Shown in pieces: positions 1 through 6,336 of a stretch of DNA of 8,166 bases. The DNA comes from an uncultured Oscillospiraceae bacterium (GTDB taxonomy: Bacteria; Bacillota; Clostridia; Oscillospirales; Acutalibacteraceae), in assembly GCA_900549945.1 (NCBI GenBank), contig URQJ01000082.1, positions 1-8,166 on the forward strand. The letters run 5' to 3'. A program made the position numbers and the translations under genes. The notes beneath the pieces are model-generated. The model was not told where the DNA came from, did not search any database, and saw nothing but the letters and a program-made list of their open reading frames with translations. Positions within the stretch are counted from its first letter, which is position 1; every line of letters starts with the position of its first letter.

Positions 1-306
1 GACCGAATGCGTGGGGTGGATGCTGCGCACGACGCCGGGCATGCGGAAAAAGGTGCGCGGCAGCAGGCCGACGCACGGCTCGCTCTCCCGGCTGTCGAAC
101 ACGGGGGTCTCCGGCGTGACGGTCTCGTATGTGAAGGCCGGCAGCAGCAGTGTGCCGCCGGGGCAAACGGCTTCGTAGAGCGTTTCCAGTACGGCTTCGG
201 GCGGGAGCGGCGTCCCGATTGCTTTCATCGATGAATGGACGAACAGCACGTCGCCCGGAGATATGCCGAGCGCACGAAGCTGCCCGCGCATGGTTTCCTG
301 TGTCAT
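1..306 (-). CDS. AAC(3)-family aminoglycoside N-acetyltransferase, N-terminal part (runs off the window)
   Basis: Reading the minus strand from the ATG at 306-304 gives 102 uninterrupted codons to the window edge. Visible signatures of the AAC(3)/YokD antibiotic acetyltransferase family are GDVLFVHSSMKAIG (residues 18-31), the hydrophobic CPGGTLLLPAFTY stretch (48-60) and RSIHPTHSV (94-102), which matches the family's conserved RSxHPxHS motif. The family transfers acetyl from acetyl-CoA to the 3-amino group of aminoglycosides, but many chromosomal members in Firmicutes have no proven resistance role. Members are about 260-270 aa, so well over half the protein lies outside. A GGAAG ribosome binding site sits about 11 nt before the ATG. 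The gene is separated from the upstream flavin reductase by a strong hairpin terminator and so is probably its own unit. The family call is firm; the substrate is unknown. Confidence 0.9.
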   Translation of the reverse strand, partial: MTQETMRGQLRALGISPGDVLFVHSSMKAIGTPLPPEAVLETLYEAVCPGGTLLLPAFTYETVTPETPVFDSRESEPCVGLLPRTFFRMPGVVRSIHPTHSV

Positions 307-346
307 GGTGGGGTGCACTTCCTTTTCAAAAATCCTGTGTTTTTCC

Positions 347-355
347 AAGATACCA
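347..355 (-). promoter_or_regulatory. Possible extended -10 promoter for the AAC(3)-like gene
   Basis: On the minus strand the sequence TGGTATCTT is an extended -10 (TG, one base, then TATCTT, 4 of 6 matches to TATAAT), about 40 nt upstream of the ATG at 306. At 17 nt spacing the -35 position reads TCGATT, which is poor. A promoter is expected between the terminator at 425-466 and the gene start; this is the best candidate I see, but it is weak. Confidence 0.3.
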
Positions 356-424
356 CACCGCGCACGCGAAATCGACCGGCAAAGCGCCGAAATTTCCGCG
401 GTTTTTTTGGTCGGGATTCCGGGC

Positions 425-466
425 AAAACTCACGCGCAGCCGGGTTTCAGGCTGCGCGTGAGTTTT
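425..466. terminator. 17-bp perfect hairpin terminator after the flavin reductase gene, potentially bidirectional
   Basis: Bases 425-441 and 450-466 are perfect reverse complements (17 bp) around an 8-nt loop. The arms begin with AAAA and end with TTTT, so either strand gives a GC-rich stem followed by a U run, the mark of an intrinsic terminator usable in both directions. The flavin reductase stop codon TAA (468-466) overlaps the outer edge of the stem. All visible genes here are on the minus strand, so ending the flavin reductase transcript is the obvious job. Confidence 0.85.
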
Positions 467-969
467 TATGGGACGAGCACATCGGTAATTTCGGCGATGT
501 ACATCTCGTGGTAGTCCTTTTCGGGGTAAAATTTTCCGTCGATCGCCCCGTCGATGAAATCCGAGGCCGGAAGCGGCGTGCGGCTCAGCTTGCGGCAGAC
601 GAGCACGAGCTCGGCCTCCTCGAAATAAACGGAACCGTTCGCGAAAACCGGCGTCAGGCCGGATTTTTCCACCTTGTTCTCACTGCGGCCCGAGACCTTG
701 CCGAGATACCCGAGCGTATTTTTCAGTGCTGCCGGGTAGAACGAAAGCGTGAAGGTATCGCCGCTGTCGAGAAATTCCTTCGTGTAGCGCTGCGGGCGGA
801 TGTAGACGGTCACGGTCGGCCTGTTCCAGATGTAGCCGAGCGCGCCCCAGGAGACGGTCATCGTGTTGAAGCCGGATGCGTCGCCGGCCGTCACGAGGGC
901 CCAATCCTGCCCGAGCTTTGTGAACGGGTTCAATGAAAGCGAATCATAGGGGACAGAGTGAAGAGCCAT
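466..969 (-). CDS. Flavin reductase-like, FMN-binding split-barrel protein
   Basis: A 167-aa protein with the flavin reductase-like domain along its length. Recognisable features are the N-terminal NPFTKLGQDWALVTAGD, the GFNTMTVSWGALGYIWNRPTVTVYIRP stretch typical of the FMN-binding split barrel, YTKEFLDSGDTFTLSF, and a C-terminal beta segment. Relatives bind FMN and reduce it with NAD(P)H, or act as redox flavoproteins of unknown substrate. It is cytoplasmic with no signal peptide. I chose the ATG at 969 (MALHSVPYD). An in-frame GTG three codons upstream (978) is possible, because the AAAGG ribosome binding site at 983-987 is only 4 nt from that GTG and 13 nt from the ATG. The gene has its own near-consensus promoter (1012-1040) and a terminator immediately after the stop, so it appears monocistronic although it follows the MATE gene closely. 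Confidence 0.88.
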   Translation of the reverse strand: MALHSVPYDSLSLNPFTKLGQDWALVTAGDASGFNTMTVSWGALGYIWNRPTVTVYIRPQRYTKEFLDSGDTFTLSFYPAALKNTLGYLGKVSGRSENKVEKSGLTPVFANGSVYFEEAELVLVCRKLSRTPLPASDFIDGAIDGKFYPEKDYHEMYIAEITDVLVP

Positions 970-1011
970 AAAAACCACCGAGCCTTTCTGCTGAATAAAT
1001 TGCCTGCATTC

Positions 1012-1040
1012 AGTATAGCACGTTTGAAGCGGGGTTTCAA
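1012..1040 (-). promoter_or_regulatory. Sigma-A promoter for the flavin reductase gene
   Basis: On the minus strand TTGAAA (1040-1035; 5 of 6 to TTGACA) is followed by a 17-nt spacer and TATACT (1017-1012; 5 of 6 to TATAAT). The predicted start near 1005 leaves a leader of about 35 nt before the ATG at 969. The -35 box overlaps the TGA stop codon of the MATE gene (1039-1037). A small inverted repeat, TTGAA-N7-TTCAA (1024-1028 and 1036-1040), covers the -35 region and could be an operator half-site pair, though 5-bp arms are weak evidence. Confidence 0.8.
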
Positions 1041-2407
1041 GCCGCGCGCTTCGGCGCCGGGCCGCGCCGGATGACGCGCTTGATCGTAAGGAGATAGACG
1101 GTGAGCGAAATGAGCGGCGGGAAGATGTCGGAAATCGCCTCGCACCAGAAAATATTCTCGATCGGGAAAAAGACCGGCAGAATAAAGATGCAGGCGAAAA
1201 AGACGATCTTGCGGAAAACCGAGAGCGGCAGCGCGATTTTCACCATGCCCATGCCGGTGAAGCCGTCCACGATCGCGTACTGAATCGCGAGTGTGATCGT
1301 GCCGAGCGTGTAGATGCGGATCAGCCGCGCCGTCATATCAATGTATTCGGGATTCTGCGTGAAAATGCGCGCGAAAACCTGCGGGATAAACTGGGCGGCG
1401 AGGAACATGACCGCGCAGAATGCGGCGGCCATCAGGAAGATGATCCGCTGCGCCTTTAGAATCTTATCCGGCCTTCGCGCGCCGAGATTGTAGCCGAGAA
1501 TTGTCTGCGTGCCCATCGTCAGGCCGCCGAGCGGCATCGTGATCAAAAGCTCGAAGCTCTGCACGATCGTGTTGCAGGTCAGCAGCATATCGCCGTAGCC
1601 CTCGCCGCCGCGGCTCTGCAGCATCATGTTGAGGGAGATCAGCATCACGTTGTCGAAGAGGATGATGAGGAACGAGCTCATGCCGATCATTGTGACGCGC
1701 CCGATGATCTTGAGGTCGTAGCCGCCGAAGGTGATCGGCACGATGACATTGCCGCTGAGCAGGAACCAGAGCACATAGGCGCAGCTTGCGATCTGCGAGA
1801 TGACCGTGGCGATCGCGGCGCCGGCGACGCCCATATCAAAGACGAAGATGAAAATCGGGTCTAGGATGATGTTTGCGACCGCGCCGATCAGAACGGAGAG
1901 CATGCCGTTTTTGCTGAAGCCCTGCGTGATGATGAACTGGTTCATACCCGTCGCGATCAGTGCAAAGACCGTGCCGAGCAGGTAGATCGAAAAGTACGAT
2001 TCGGCGTAGGGATACAGCGCCTCGGAGGCGCCGAAGGTGATGAGGATCGGGCGGCGGAAGATGAAGGCCAGAATCGTGACGAGCACGGAGAGCGCGAGGA
2101 GAAAGACGAAGCAGTTTGCCACGACCTTTTTCGCGTCGCGAACCTTGCCCTCGCCGAGCTTGATGCTCACGAGCGGCGAGCCGCCGATGCCGACGAGAAA
2201 GGCGAACGACGAAATCAGCGTGACGATCGGCCCGCATACGCCGACGCCCGCGAGCGCCGTTTCGCCATAGCCGGGGATATTGCCGATGTACATGCGGTCC
2301 ACAATGCTGTACAAAACGCTGACGAGCTGCGAGAGCATGGAGGGGATGGCGAGCGACCATACAAGGCCCTTGATGTTGTCCGAGCTGAGATCGGTGATGA
2401 GTCTCAT
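1037..2407 (-). CDS. MATE family multidrug/cation antiporter, 12 membrane segments
   Basis: A 456-aa integral membrane protein of the normal length for MATE transporters. It opens with the family pattern IKGLVWSLAIPSMLSQLVSVLYSIVDRMYIG (residues 13-43) and has ALAGVGVCGPIVTLISSFAFLVGIGGSPLVSIKLGEG in the first repeat, with two homologous six-helix MatE halves visible as alternating hydrophobic stretches. MATE pumps export cationic drugs or metabolites by Na+ or H+ antiport across the cytoplasmic membrane; the substrate here cannot be told from sequence. The ATG at 2407 follows a TAAGGA ribosome binding site at a rather long spacing (about 12 nt). It lies 95 nt downstream of the rRNA methyltransferase gene with no terminator between, so it may be read from the upstream operon. 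Its stop codon lies inside the promoter of the next gene. Confidence 0.95.
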   Translation of the reverse strand: MRLITDLSSDNIKGLVWSLAIPSMLSQLVSVLYSIVDRMYIGNIPGYGETALAGVGVCGPIVTLISSFAFLVGIGGSPLVSIKLGEGKVRDAKKVVANCFVFLLALSVLVTILAFIFRRPILITFGASEALYPYAESYFSIYLLGTVFALIATGMNQFIITQGFSKNGMLSVLIGAVANIILDPIFIFVFDMGVAGAAIATVISQIASCAYVLWFLLSGNVIVPITFGGYDLKIIGRVTMIGMSSFLIILFDNVMLISLNMMLQSRGGEGYGDMLLTCNTIVQSFELLITMPLGGLTMGTQTILGYNLGARRPDKILKAQRIIFLMAAAFCAVMFLAAQFIPQVFARIFTQNPEYIDMTARLIRIYTLGTITLAIQYAIVDGFTGMGMVKIALPLSVFRKIVFFACIFILPVFFPIENIFWCEAISDIFPPLISLTVYLLTIKRVIRRGPAPKRAA

Positions 2408-2471
2408 TTTAAATCACGTTCCTTACTGCGCGGGGAATGCTGCGCTGGGGTATTTTGCCGGGCGCTGTTTT

Positions 2472-2492
2472 CGCGGCGGTCCGGATGCCGCG
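2472..2492 (-). other. Small GC-rich hairpin in the rlmI-like/MATE intergenic gap
   Basis: CGCGGC (2472-2477) and GCCGCG (2487-2492) are perfect reverse complements with a 9-nt loop, just after the stop of the methyltransferase gene. There is no T run on either side, so this is not a standard intrinsic terminator. It could be a 3-prime stabilising or pausing structure, or chance in GC-rich DNA. I saw no convincing promoter for the MATE gene in this gap. Confidence 0.3.
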
Positions 2493-2502
2493 GGGATTTC
2501 TG

Positions 2503-3708
2503 TCAGAATGACCGGCATATCTGGAAGATGTAGAACTTCAGGTAGTACGATTCGTCGGCGCTCCAGAGGATCGGGTGGTCCGGCGCCTGCGTGCGGAACT
2601 CCACCTGCCGAAGGCGGCAGTGCGCGGCGCGCGCGGCCTGACCGATCGTCTGTGCGAAGAGCTCGGCGTTCATGTAGTGCGAGCAGGAGCAGGTGGCGAG
2701 GAAGCCGCCGTCGCGCACGAGCTTCATGCCGCGCAGGTTGATTTCGCGGTAGCCCTTCACGGCGTTTTTTACGGAGCTTTTCGACTTCGTGAAGGCGGGT
2801 GGGTCGAGGATCACAACGTCGTACTGCTTTCCCTCGCTTTCGAGCGCGGGGAGCAGGTCGAAAACATCGGCGCAGCGGAATTCGACGGTGCCGGAGAGGC
2901 CGTTCAGCGCCGCGTTTTTCGCGGCCTGCGCGACCGCGAGGTCGGAAGCGTCCACGCCGAGCACGTGCCTTGCGCCCGCAATGCCGGCGTTCAGCGCGAA
3001 GGAGCCGGTATGCGTGAAGCAGTCGAGCACCTCGGCGCCCCGGCAGAGCCGCTGGATCGCGAGGCGGTTGTACTTCTGGTCGAGGAAGAAGCCGGTTTTC
3101 TGGCCGTCCTTGACGTCGACGATGTAGCGCACGCCGTTCTCGGTGATCTCAACGTCGGTGTCAAATTCCGGGCCGATGAAGCCCTTCACGCGGTCCATAC
3201 CCTCCTTGAGGCGCTCCTTCGCGTCGCTGCGTTCGTACACGCCGCGGATCTCGACGCCGTCCTCGGCGAGCACCTTTTTGAGCAGCTCGACGATGCGCAG
3301 CTTCATCTTGTCGATGCCGAGCGCGAGCGATTCGACGACGAGCACGTCGGAAAATTTATCGACGACGAGGCCGGGCAGGAAATCCGCCTCGCCGAAGATC
3401 ACGCGGCAGGCGGCGGTATCCACGGTTCTTTTGCGGTATTCCCACGCGGCGCGCACGCGCCTTTCGAGAAACGCGTCGTCGATTTCCTGCGCGCTGCCGC
3501 GCGTCAGCATGCGGATGCGGATCTTCGAATTCTGGTTGATGAAGCCGCGGCCGAGCGGGTAGCCGTTCGCGTCCTGCACGGAGACGACTGCGCCGTTTTT
3601 GAACGTGCCCTGAATTGCGGCGATCTCGTTGTCGTAGATCCAGAGCCCGCCGGCCTTAAAGCTGCGGCCCTCGCCGGGCTTCAGCGTTACGATCGTGTTG
3701 TTTTCCAT
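2503..3708 (-). CDS. Class I SAM-dependent 23S rRNA methyltransferase, RlmI/YwbD family
   Basis: A 401-aa protein with the RlmI-type layout: an N-terminal PUA RNA-binding domain (about residues 1-75), a linker domain, then a Rossmann-fold methyltransferase. Visible motifs are GQKTGFFLDQ (202-211), the SAM-binding DCFTHTGSFALNAG (229-242), the acidic GVDAS (251-255), LDPPAF (301-306), TCSCSHYM with the cysteine pair (339-346) and QAPDHPIL near the C terminus. E. coli RlmI makes m5C1962 in 23S rRNA. The Firmicutes branch (YwbD) has, to my recollection, been tied to an m7G in 23S rRNA and named RlmQ, so the modified base here is uncertain and I give no symbol. The start has a clear AAAGGA ribosome binding site. 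The gene begins 22 nt inside the end of the upstream 263-aa gene, which suggests coupled translation. Confidence 0.93.
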   Translation of the reverse strand: MENNTIVTLKPGEGRSFKAGGLWIYDNEIAAIQGTFKNGAVVSVQDANGYPLGRGFINQNSKIRIRMLTRGSAQEIDDAFLERRVRAAWEYRKRTVDTAACRVIFGEADFLPGLVVDKFSDVLVVESLALGIDKMKLRIVELLKKVLAEDGVEIRGVYERSDAKERLKEGMDRVKGFIGPEFDTDVEITENGVRYIVDVKDGQKTGFFLDQKYNRLAIQRLCRGAEVLDCFTHTGSFALNAGIAGARHVLGVDASDLAVAQAAKNAALNGLSGTVEFRCADVFDLLPALESEGKQYDVVILDPPAFTKSKSSVKNAVKGYREINLRGMKLVRDGGFLATCSCSHYMNAELFAQTIGQAARAAHCRLRQVEFRTQAPDHPILWSADESYYLKFYIFQICRSF

Positions 3709-4478
3709 TCTGATTTCCTTTCCGGTTCTGTTTCTATATCCGCTTTAAAGCCGCCGCGGCTCCACAGCCAAAGCGGCGTGTGCAGATCGGTCGGCAGCAG
3801 GCCCGAGCCTTCGAGAAGCGCCGACCAGCGGGCGGCGGCAAGCGCCTGCGCATCGCCGCGGCTGCGCTCTTCCTCCGTGAGCACGCCGAGCCGCACGCTC
3901 GATTGCAGAACGTGCGTATCCGGCGCGATCGAGATGTTTTCCCGGTCGGAAAAGCGGCAGTCGGTATAGGCTTCGAGCACGTGCAGCCAGTAATTGCAGA
4001 TTTTGATGCCGCCGAGATAGGGGAAGTCTTTCTTGTGCGCCGCGATATGCGCCTTAATCTTGGATACGCGGAAATGGTTCTGCGCGAGAAAGACCCGCAG
4101 GTCGCCGCCGAACTGCTCCGCAATCGTGCGGCAGAGCGTTTTCCAGATGGCGGGGTGTCGGTTCGGCTGCAGGGCGACCCTGTACTGCACCAGAATACGG
4201 CGCAGCGTTTCTTCGTCCGTCTGCATGACGCGGACAGGATCGAACAGCGCCCGTCCGGCGGGGTCGGCATACATCCGGTTGGCGCATTCCCACAGCCGGT
4301 AGGAATTGCGCTGGTAATTGAGCGCCATCGGCAGCGTAAAATACAGGTAGTTTTCGCCGGAGGCGGGGTTGAGGTGCGGGTTTTCGTCTTCAGGCATCGC
4401 CTCGCCGCCCAGCCGCCCGGCTTTATAGGCCGCAAGCAGGCGGTGCACCTGCTCTAGTACAGCGTTTCGGTCGTTCAT
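3687..4478 (-). CDS. Unrecognised 263-aa protein with HhH-GPD DNA glycosylase-like signatures
   Basis: I do not recognise a named family with certainty. The protein is soluble, with no signal peptide or membrane segment. Several patches resemble HhH-GPD base-excision glycosylases in the correct order: FTLPMALNYQRNSYRLWECANRM (47-69) in the place of the ILSQQTS-type helix; FPYLGGIKICNYWL (152-165) resembling the helix-hairpin-helix with a lysine (K159) where bifunctional glycosylases keep theirs; IAPDTHVLQSSVRLGVL (184-200), very like the PVDTHVxRxxxRLG motif that carries the catalytic aspartate (D187); and DLHTPLWLWSRGG (231-243), like the C-terminal LW-GR helix of OGG-type enzymes. The K-to-D gap of 28 residues exceeds the roughly 18-19 of EndoIII/OGG1, so an insertion would be needed. 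The ATG has an AAAGGA site 9 nt upstream, overlaps the previous stop (ATGA) and its end overlaps the rRNA methyltransferase. The gene is certain; the function is an inference. Confidence 0.85.
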   Translation of the reverse strand: MNDRNAVLEQVHRLLAAYKAGRLGGEAMPEDENPHLNPASGENYLYFTLPMALNYQRNSYRLWECANRMYADPAGRALFDPVRVMQTDEETLRRILVQYRVALQPNRHPAIWKTLCRTIAEQFGGDLRVFLAQNHFRVSKIKAHIAAHKKDFPYLGGIKICNYWLHVLEAYTDCRFSDRENISIAPDTHVLQSSVRLGVLTEEERSRGDAQALAAARWSALLEGSGLLPTDLHTPLWLWSRGGFKADIETEPERKSEWKTTRS

Positions 4479-5257
4479 ATGGTATTTTCCTTTCTTCCCG
4501 TGCGGATCTCGCCGAGAACGCGCCGGCAGAACGCGGCGACCAGTTTGCCGTCCGGCTCAAAGACGCCGCCGGTCCGGTAGGCTTCCAAAGCTCCGCGCAG
4601 CAGCGGCGCATATTGGGGCTCCAGATGCGAAAGCCCCCACGCGCCGCCCTCGGCCTTCGAGAGCACGCGTTTTTCCCGCACGGCGGCGAGCACGCGGCAC
4701 AGGTTCAAAAGCACGTAGACCGGGTCGCTCTGCACAGCGGTTTCAGCGTCTGCAATGTCGGCGCAGATGCTGTCGAGGTAATTCTCCCACGGGACGGCGC
4801 CGAAAATGCTTGACACCGGCGGGCCGCACAGCGCGATTCCCTTGTGCCGGAGCACCGTGAAGTGCGCCGCGAGGTCGGGGTCCGTGCCGCACATCGCCGC
4901 GGCAAAGCCGCTTGGGTCGCGCGCGTAGGCGCTGCGGTGCGCGTTTGAAAAGTGCAGCTCAAACGGCGTGGGGTAGACAAAATCCCGGCAGTATTGCAGC
5001 AGCACGGCGCTCATTTCAAGGCCCTTTGCCGGCGCCTCCCGGTTCAACCGGTATACGGCCTCGAGCAGCCGGAGGCGGGTATCGGGCGCGAGCGGCTCCC
5101 GAACGGCCGCGATATAGTCGACGTCGCTCTTCTGCGGGTTGAAGCAGCCGAACGCGATCGACCCGTGCAGGTAGAGGCCGACGAGGTTTTCACCGAGGAT
5201 CTCCGTGTGCGTGCGCCGTATTTCATGGAGAAGGCGTGCGATTTGCGGCGCGCTCAT
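4475..5257 (-). CDS. AadA/ANT-like nucleotidyltransferase (aminoglycoside adenylyltransferase family)
   Basis: A 260-aa protein with the two-domain plan of ANT(3'')/ANT(9) enzymes. The N-terminal nucleotidyltransferase domain shows HGS (31-33) and DVD (45-47), the metal-binding GS...DxD signature, and a glutamate in GLEMSAV (E81), at the position of the catalytic base of AadA. The C-terminal helical domain shows VPWENYLDSICADI (155-168) and YVLLNLCRVLAAVREKRVLSKAEGGAWGL (181-209), the conserved AadA-type helices. Enzymes of this family adenylylate streptomycin or spectinomycin. Divergent chromosomal copies are common and often of unproven substrate. The true start is the ATG at 5257 with a GGGGGAG ribosome binding site: it overlaps the upstream MmcQ/YjbR stop by 4 nt (ATGA), and the open frame farther upstream only shadows that gene. 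The downstream gene is coupled by another ATGA. Confidence 0.9.
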   Translation of the reverse strand: MSAPQIARLLHEIRRTHTEILGENLVGLYLHGSIAFGCFNPQKSDVDYIAAVREPLAPDTRLRLLEAVYRLNREAPAKGLEMSAVLLQYCRDFVYPTPFELHFSNAHRSAYARDPSGFAAAMCGTDPDLAAHFTVLRHKGIALCGPPVSSIFGAVPWENYLDSICADIADAETAVQSDPVYVLLNLCRVLAAVREKRVLSKAEGGAWGLSHLEPQYAPLLRGALEAYRTGGVFEPDGKLVAAFCRRVLGEIRTGRKENTI

Positions 5258-5658
5258 CCCAGCTCCCCCTTCGGCTTTTTGGCGGCACGCCTTGCACGCA
5301 CCTTCGGCGCGGTGCGCGCAAAGCTCTCGGCGAGCAGCGCCCAAAGCTCTTCGGCGCCGACCGAGCCATCCAGCGCGATGCTGACCCAGTGTTCCTTGTT
5401 CATGTGGTAGGCGGGGAAGAAGCCCGGGCGGCTGTGCAGCATGCCGCTGAGCAGCGGGTCGCATTTCAGGTTCACGATGTCGAGTGCATCCGTTCCGGAA
5501 AGCCCGAGCTTGTCCCGCGGCACGTCCATGACAAGCGCGAACCACTTCTGGTTTGTGGGATGGCGCAGCACGGCGTACCCCGGTTCGTCCGGCCACGGAT
5601 ATTCCGGTTCTATCCCAAAATACTCGCGTACATGGGCGAAAAATTCAGTTCGGTTCAT
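5254..5658 (-). CDS. MmcQ/YjbR family protein
   Basis: A 134-aa protein, close to the family's usual 115-125 aa plus a basic tail. Family marks are the N-terminal YFGIEPEYPWPDEPGYAVLRHPTNQKWFALVMDV, VNLKCDPLLSGMLHSRPGFFPAYHMNKEHWVSIAL (residues 62-96) and the final helical segment. The fold is a CyaY-like or double-wing type often annotated as DNA-binding, but no precise molecular role is established. The C terminus (ARRAAKKPKG) is strongly basic, which fits nucleic-acid contact but is only suggestive. A GAGGG ribosome binding site lies 7 nt before the ATG. The stop overlaps the next start by 4 nt, so it heads the coupled gene chain that runs down to the rRNA methyltransferase. Confidence 0.92.
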   Translation of the reverse strand: MNRTEFFAHVREYFGIEPEYPWPDEPGYAVLRHPTNQKWFALVMDVPRDKLGLSGTDALDIVNLKCDPLLSGMLHSRPGFFPAYHMNKEHWVSIALDGSVGAEELWALLAESFARTAPKVRARRAAKKPKGELG

Positions 5659-5711
5659 GGCGGTGCCCTCTTTTCCTTGTCTGATTCTGGCACATGCAGT
5701 ACGGCATGCCG

Positions 5712-6272
5712 TTATTCCAATTTTTCAATAGGCTGCATTTCTTTAATGAGTTCGTTAATTTGGCGATAGATGAAATTCTGTCCCTGTGTGGCGCCGCAAT
5801 GGTCGCAAAGGTTCATGGCATAAGAACGCATTTGTGTTTTACTGTATCGTGTCTGAATTTTACTTGGATATTTTTGCATGATGAGCTGGTCAAGTGTGTC
5901 GTCGTCGCCGACAATCTTCAGACCGTAGTATTCGATGCTCGGGTCCTGAATATGGGCGAAGACATTCTGGTTTTTCAGCAGCCGTTTTTTGTCCCAGGGG
6001 AAGGTGACGTCTTCGTTCGTATCGTCGCTGAAAACGATATAGGTGAGGACGGAAGTCGTCTTGCCGCACTTATAACAGCTCTTGTTTAGGCGGTAGACGG
6101 TAAAAGAACGGGAATTCGGTTCAGCGCCGGTTTCGTCCAGCACTTCGATGTTGTCCTTGTTGTAGGCATATTCTTTTCCGTTCTCAGTGAAGCGCACACA
6201 AGCCTTGTCTCCGCGAATCTCCAGCGAATAGGCATTTTTAATTTCTTCGGTTCTTTTATTTCGAAAACGCAT
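5712..6272 (-). CDS. Hypothetical protein with two CxxCG zinc-knuckle motifs
   Basis: A 186-aa soluble protein that I cannot place in a named family. Two short cysteine knuckles stand out: C66-YK-C69-G and C156-DH-C159-G, about 87 residues apart, which could together hold one zinc ion as a split zinc ribbon. The segment between is mostly beta and loop with conserved-looking FPWDKKRLLKNQN and YYGLKIVG. The second knuckle, LCDHCGATQGQNFIY, resembles CxxCGxxQG endings found in small bacterial and phage zinc-finger proteins. The first 60 residues look like a small beta-rich domain. An excellent AAAGGAG ribosome binding site lies 7 nt before the ATG. Codon use is visibly more A/T-rich than in the flanking genes, which suggests recent arrival or relaxed selection. 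It sits 64 nt after rlmD and 53 nt before mmcQ, with no obvious terminator on either side. Confidence 0.88.
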   Translation of the reverse strand: MRFRNKRTEEIKNAYSLEIRGDKACVRFTENGKEYAYNKDNIEVLDETGAEPNSRSFTVYRLNKSCYKCGKTTSVLTYIVFSDDTNEDVTFPWDKKRLLKNQNVFAHIQDPSIEYYGLKIVGDDDTLDQLIMQKYPSKIQTRYSKTQMRSYAMNLCDHCGATQGQNFIYRQINELIKEMQPIEKLE

Positions 6273-6336
6273 AAATAAGCTCCTTTCTGGATAGCCGGTT
6301 CAACTTTCTAAGCAAGGTGTGTAAATGAATGCGGTT

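Noticed and set aside
2575..3969. A 464-codon open frame on the plus strand opposite the RlmI-like gene
   Set aside because: It is antisense to a gene with unmistakable methyltransferase motifs, has low-complexity Arg/Ala/Glu-rich sequence typical of GC-rich shadow frames, and resembles no known family.
3734..4435. A 233-codon minus-strand frame inside the 263-aa gene
   Set aside because: It overlaps the better-supported frame out of register, is Arg/Ser/Thr/Pro-rich shadow sequence, and lacks its own ribosome binding site.
5258..5596. N-terminal extension of the AadA-like frame up to an ATG at 5596
   Set aside because: The extension lies in a different frame over the MmcQ/YjbR gene. The ATG at 5257 has a good ribosome binding site, forms an ATGA overlap and gives the normal AadA domain start.
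5701..5712. 12-bp perfect palindrome ACGGCATGCCGT at the end of the zinc-knuckle gene
   Set aside because: It has no loop, no T run and no nearby promoter, so it is neither a terminator nor a convincing operator; a 12-mer palindrome can arise by chance.
6273..6336. Possible promoter (TTGCTT-N16-TATCCA, minus strand) before the zinc-knuckle gene
   Set aside because: Only 3 of 6 matches in each hexamer; read-through from rlmD is equally likely.
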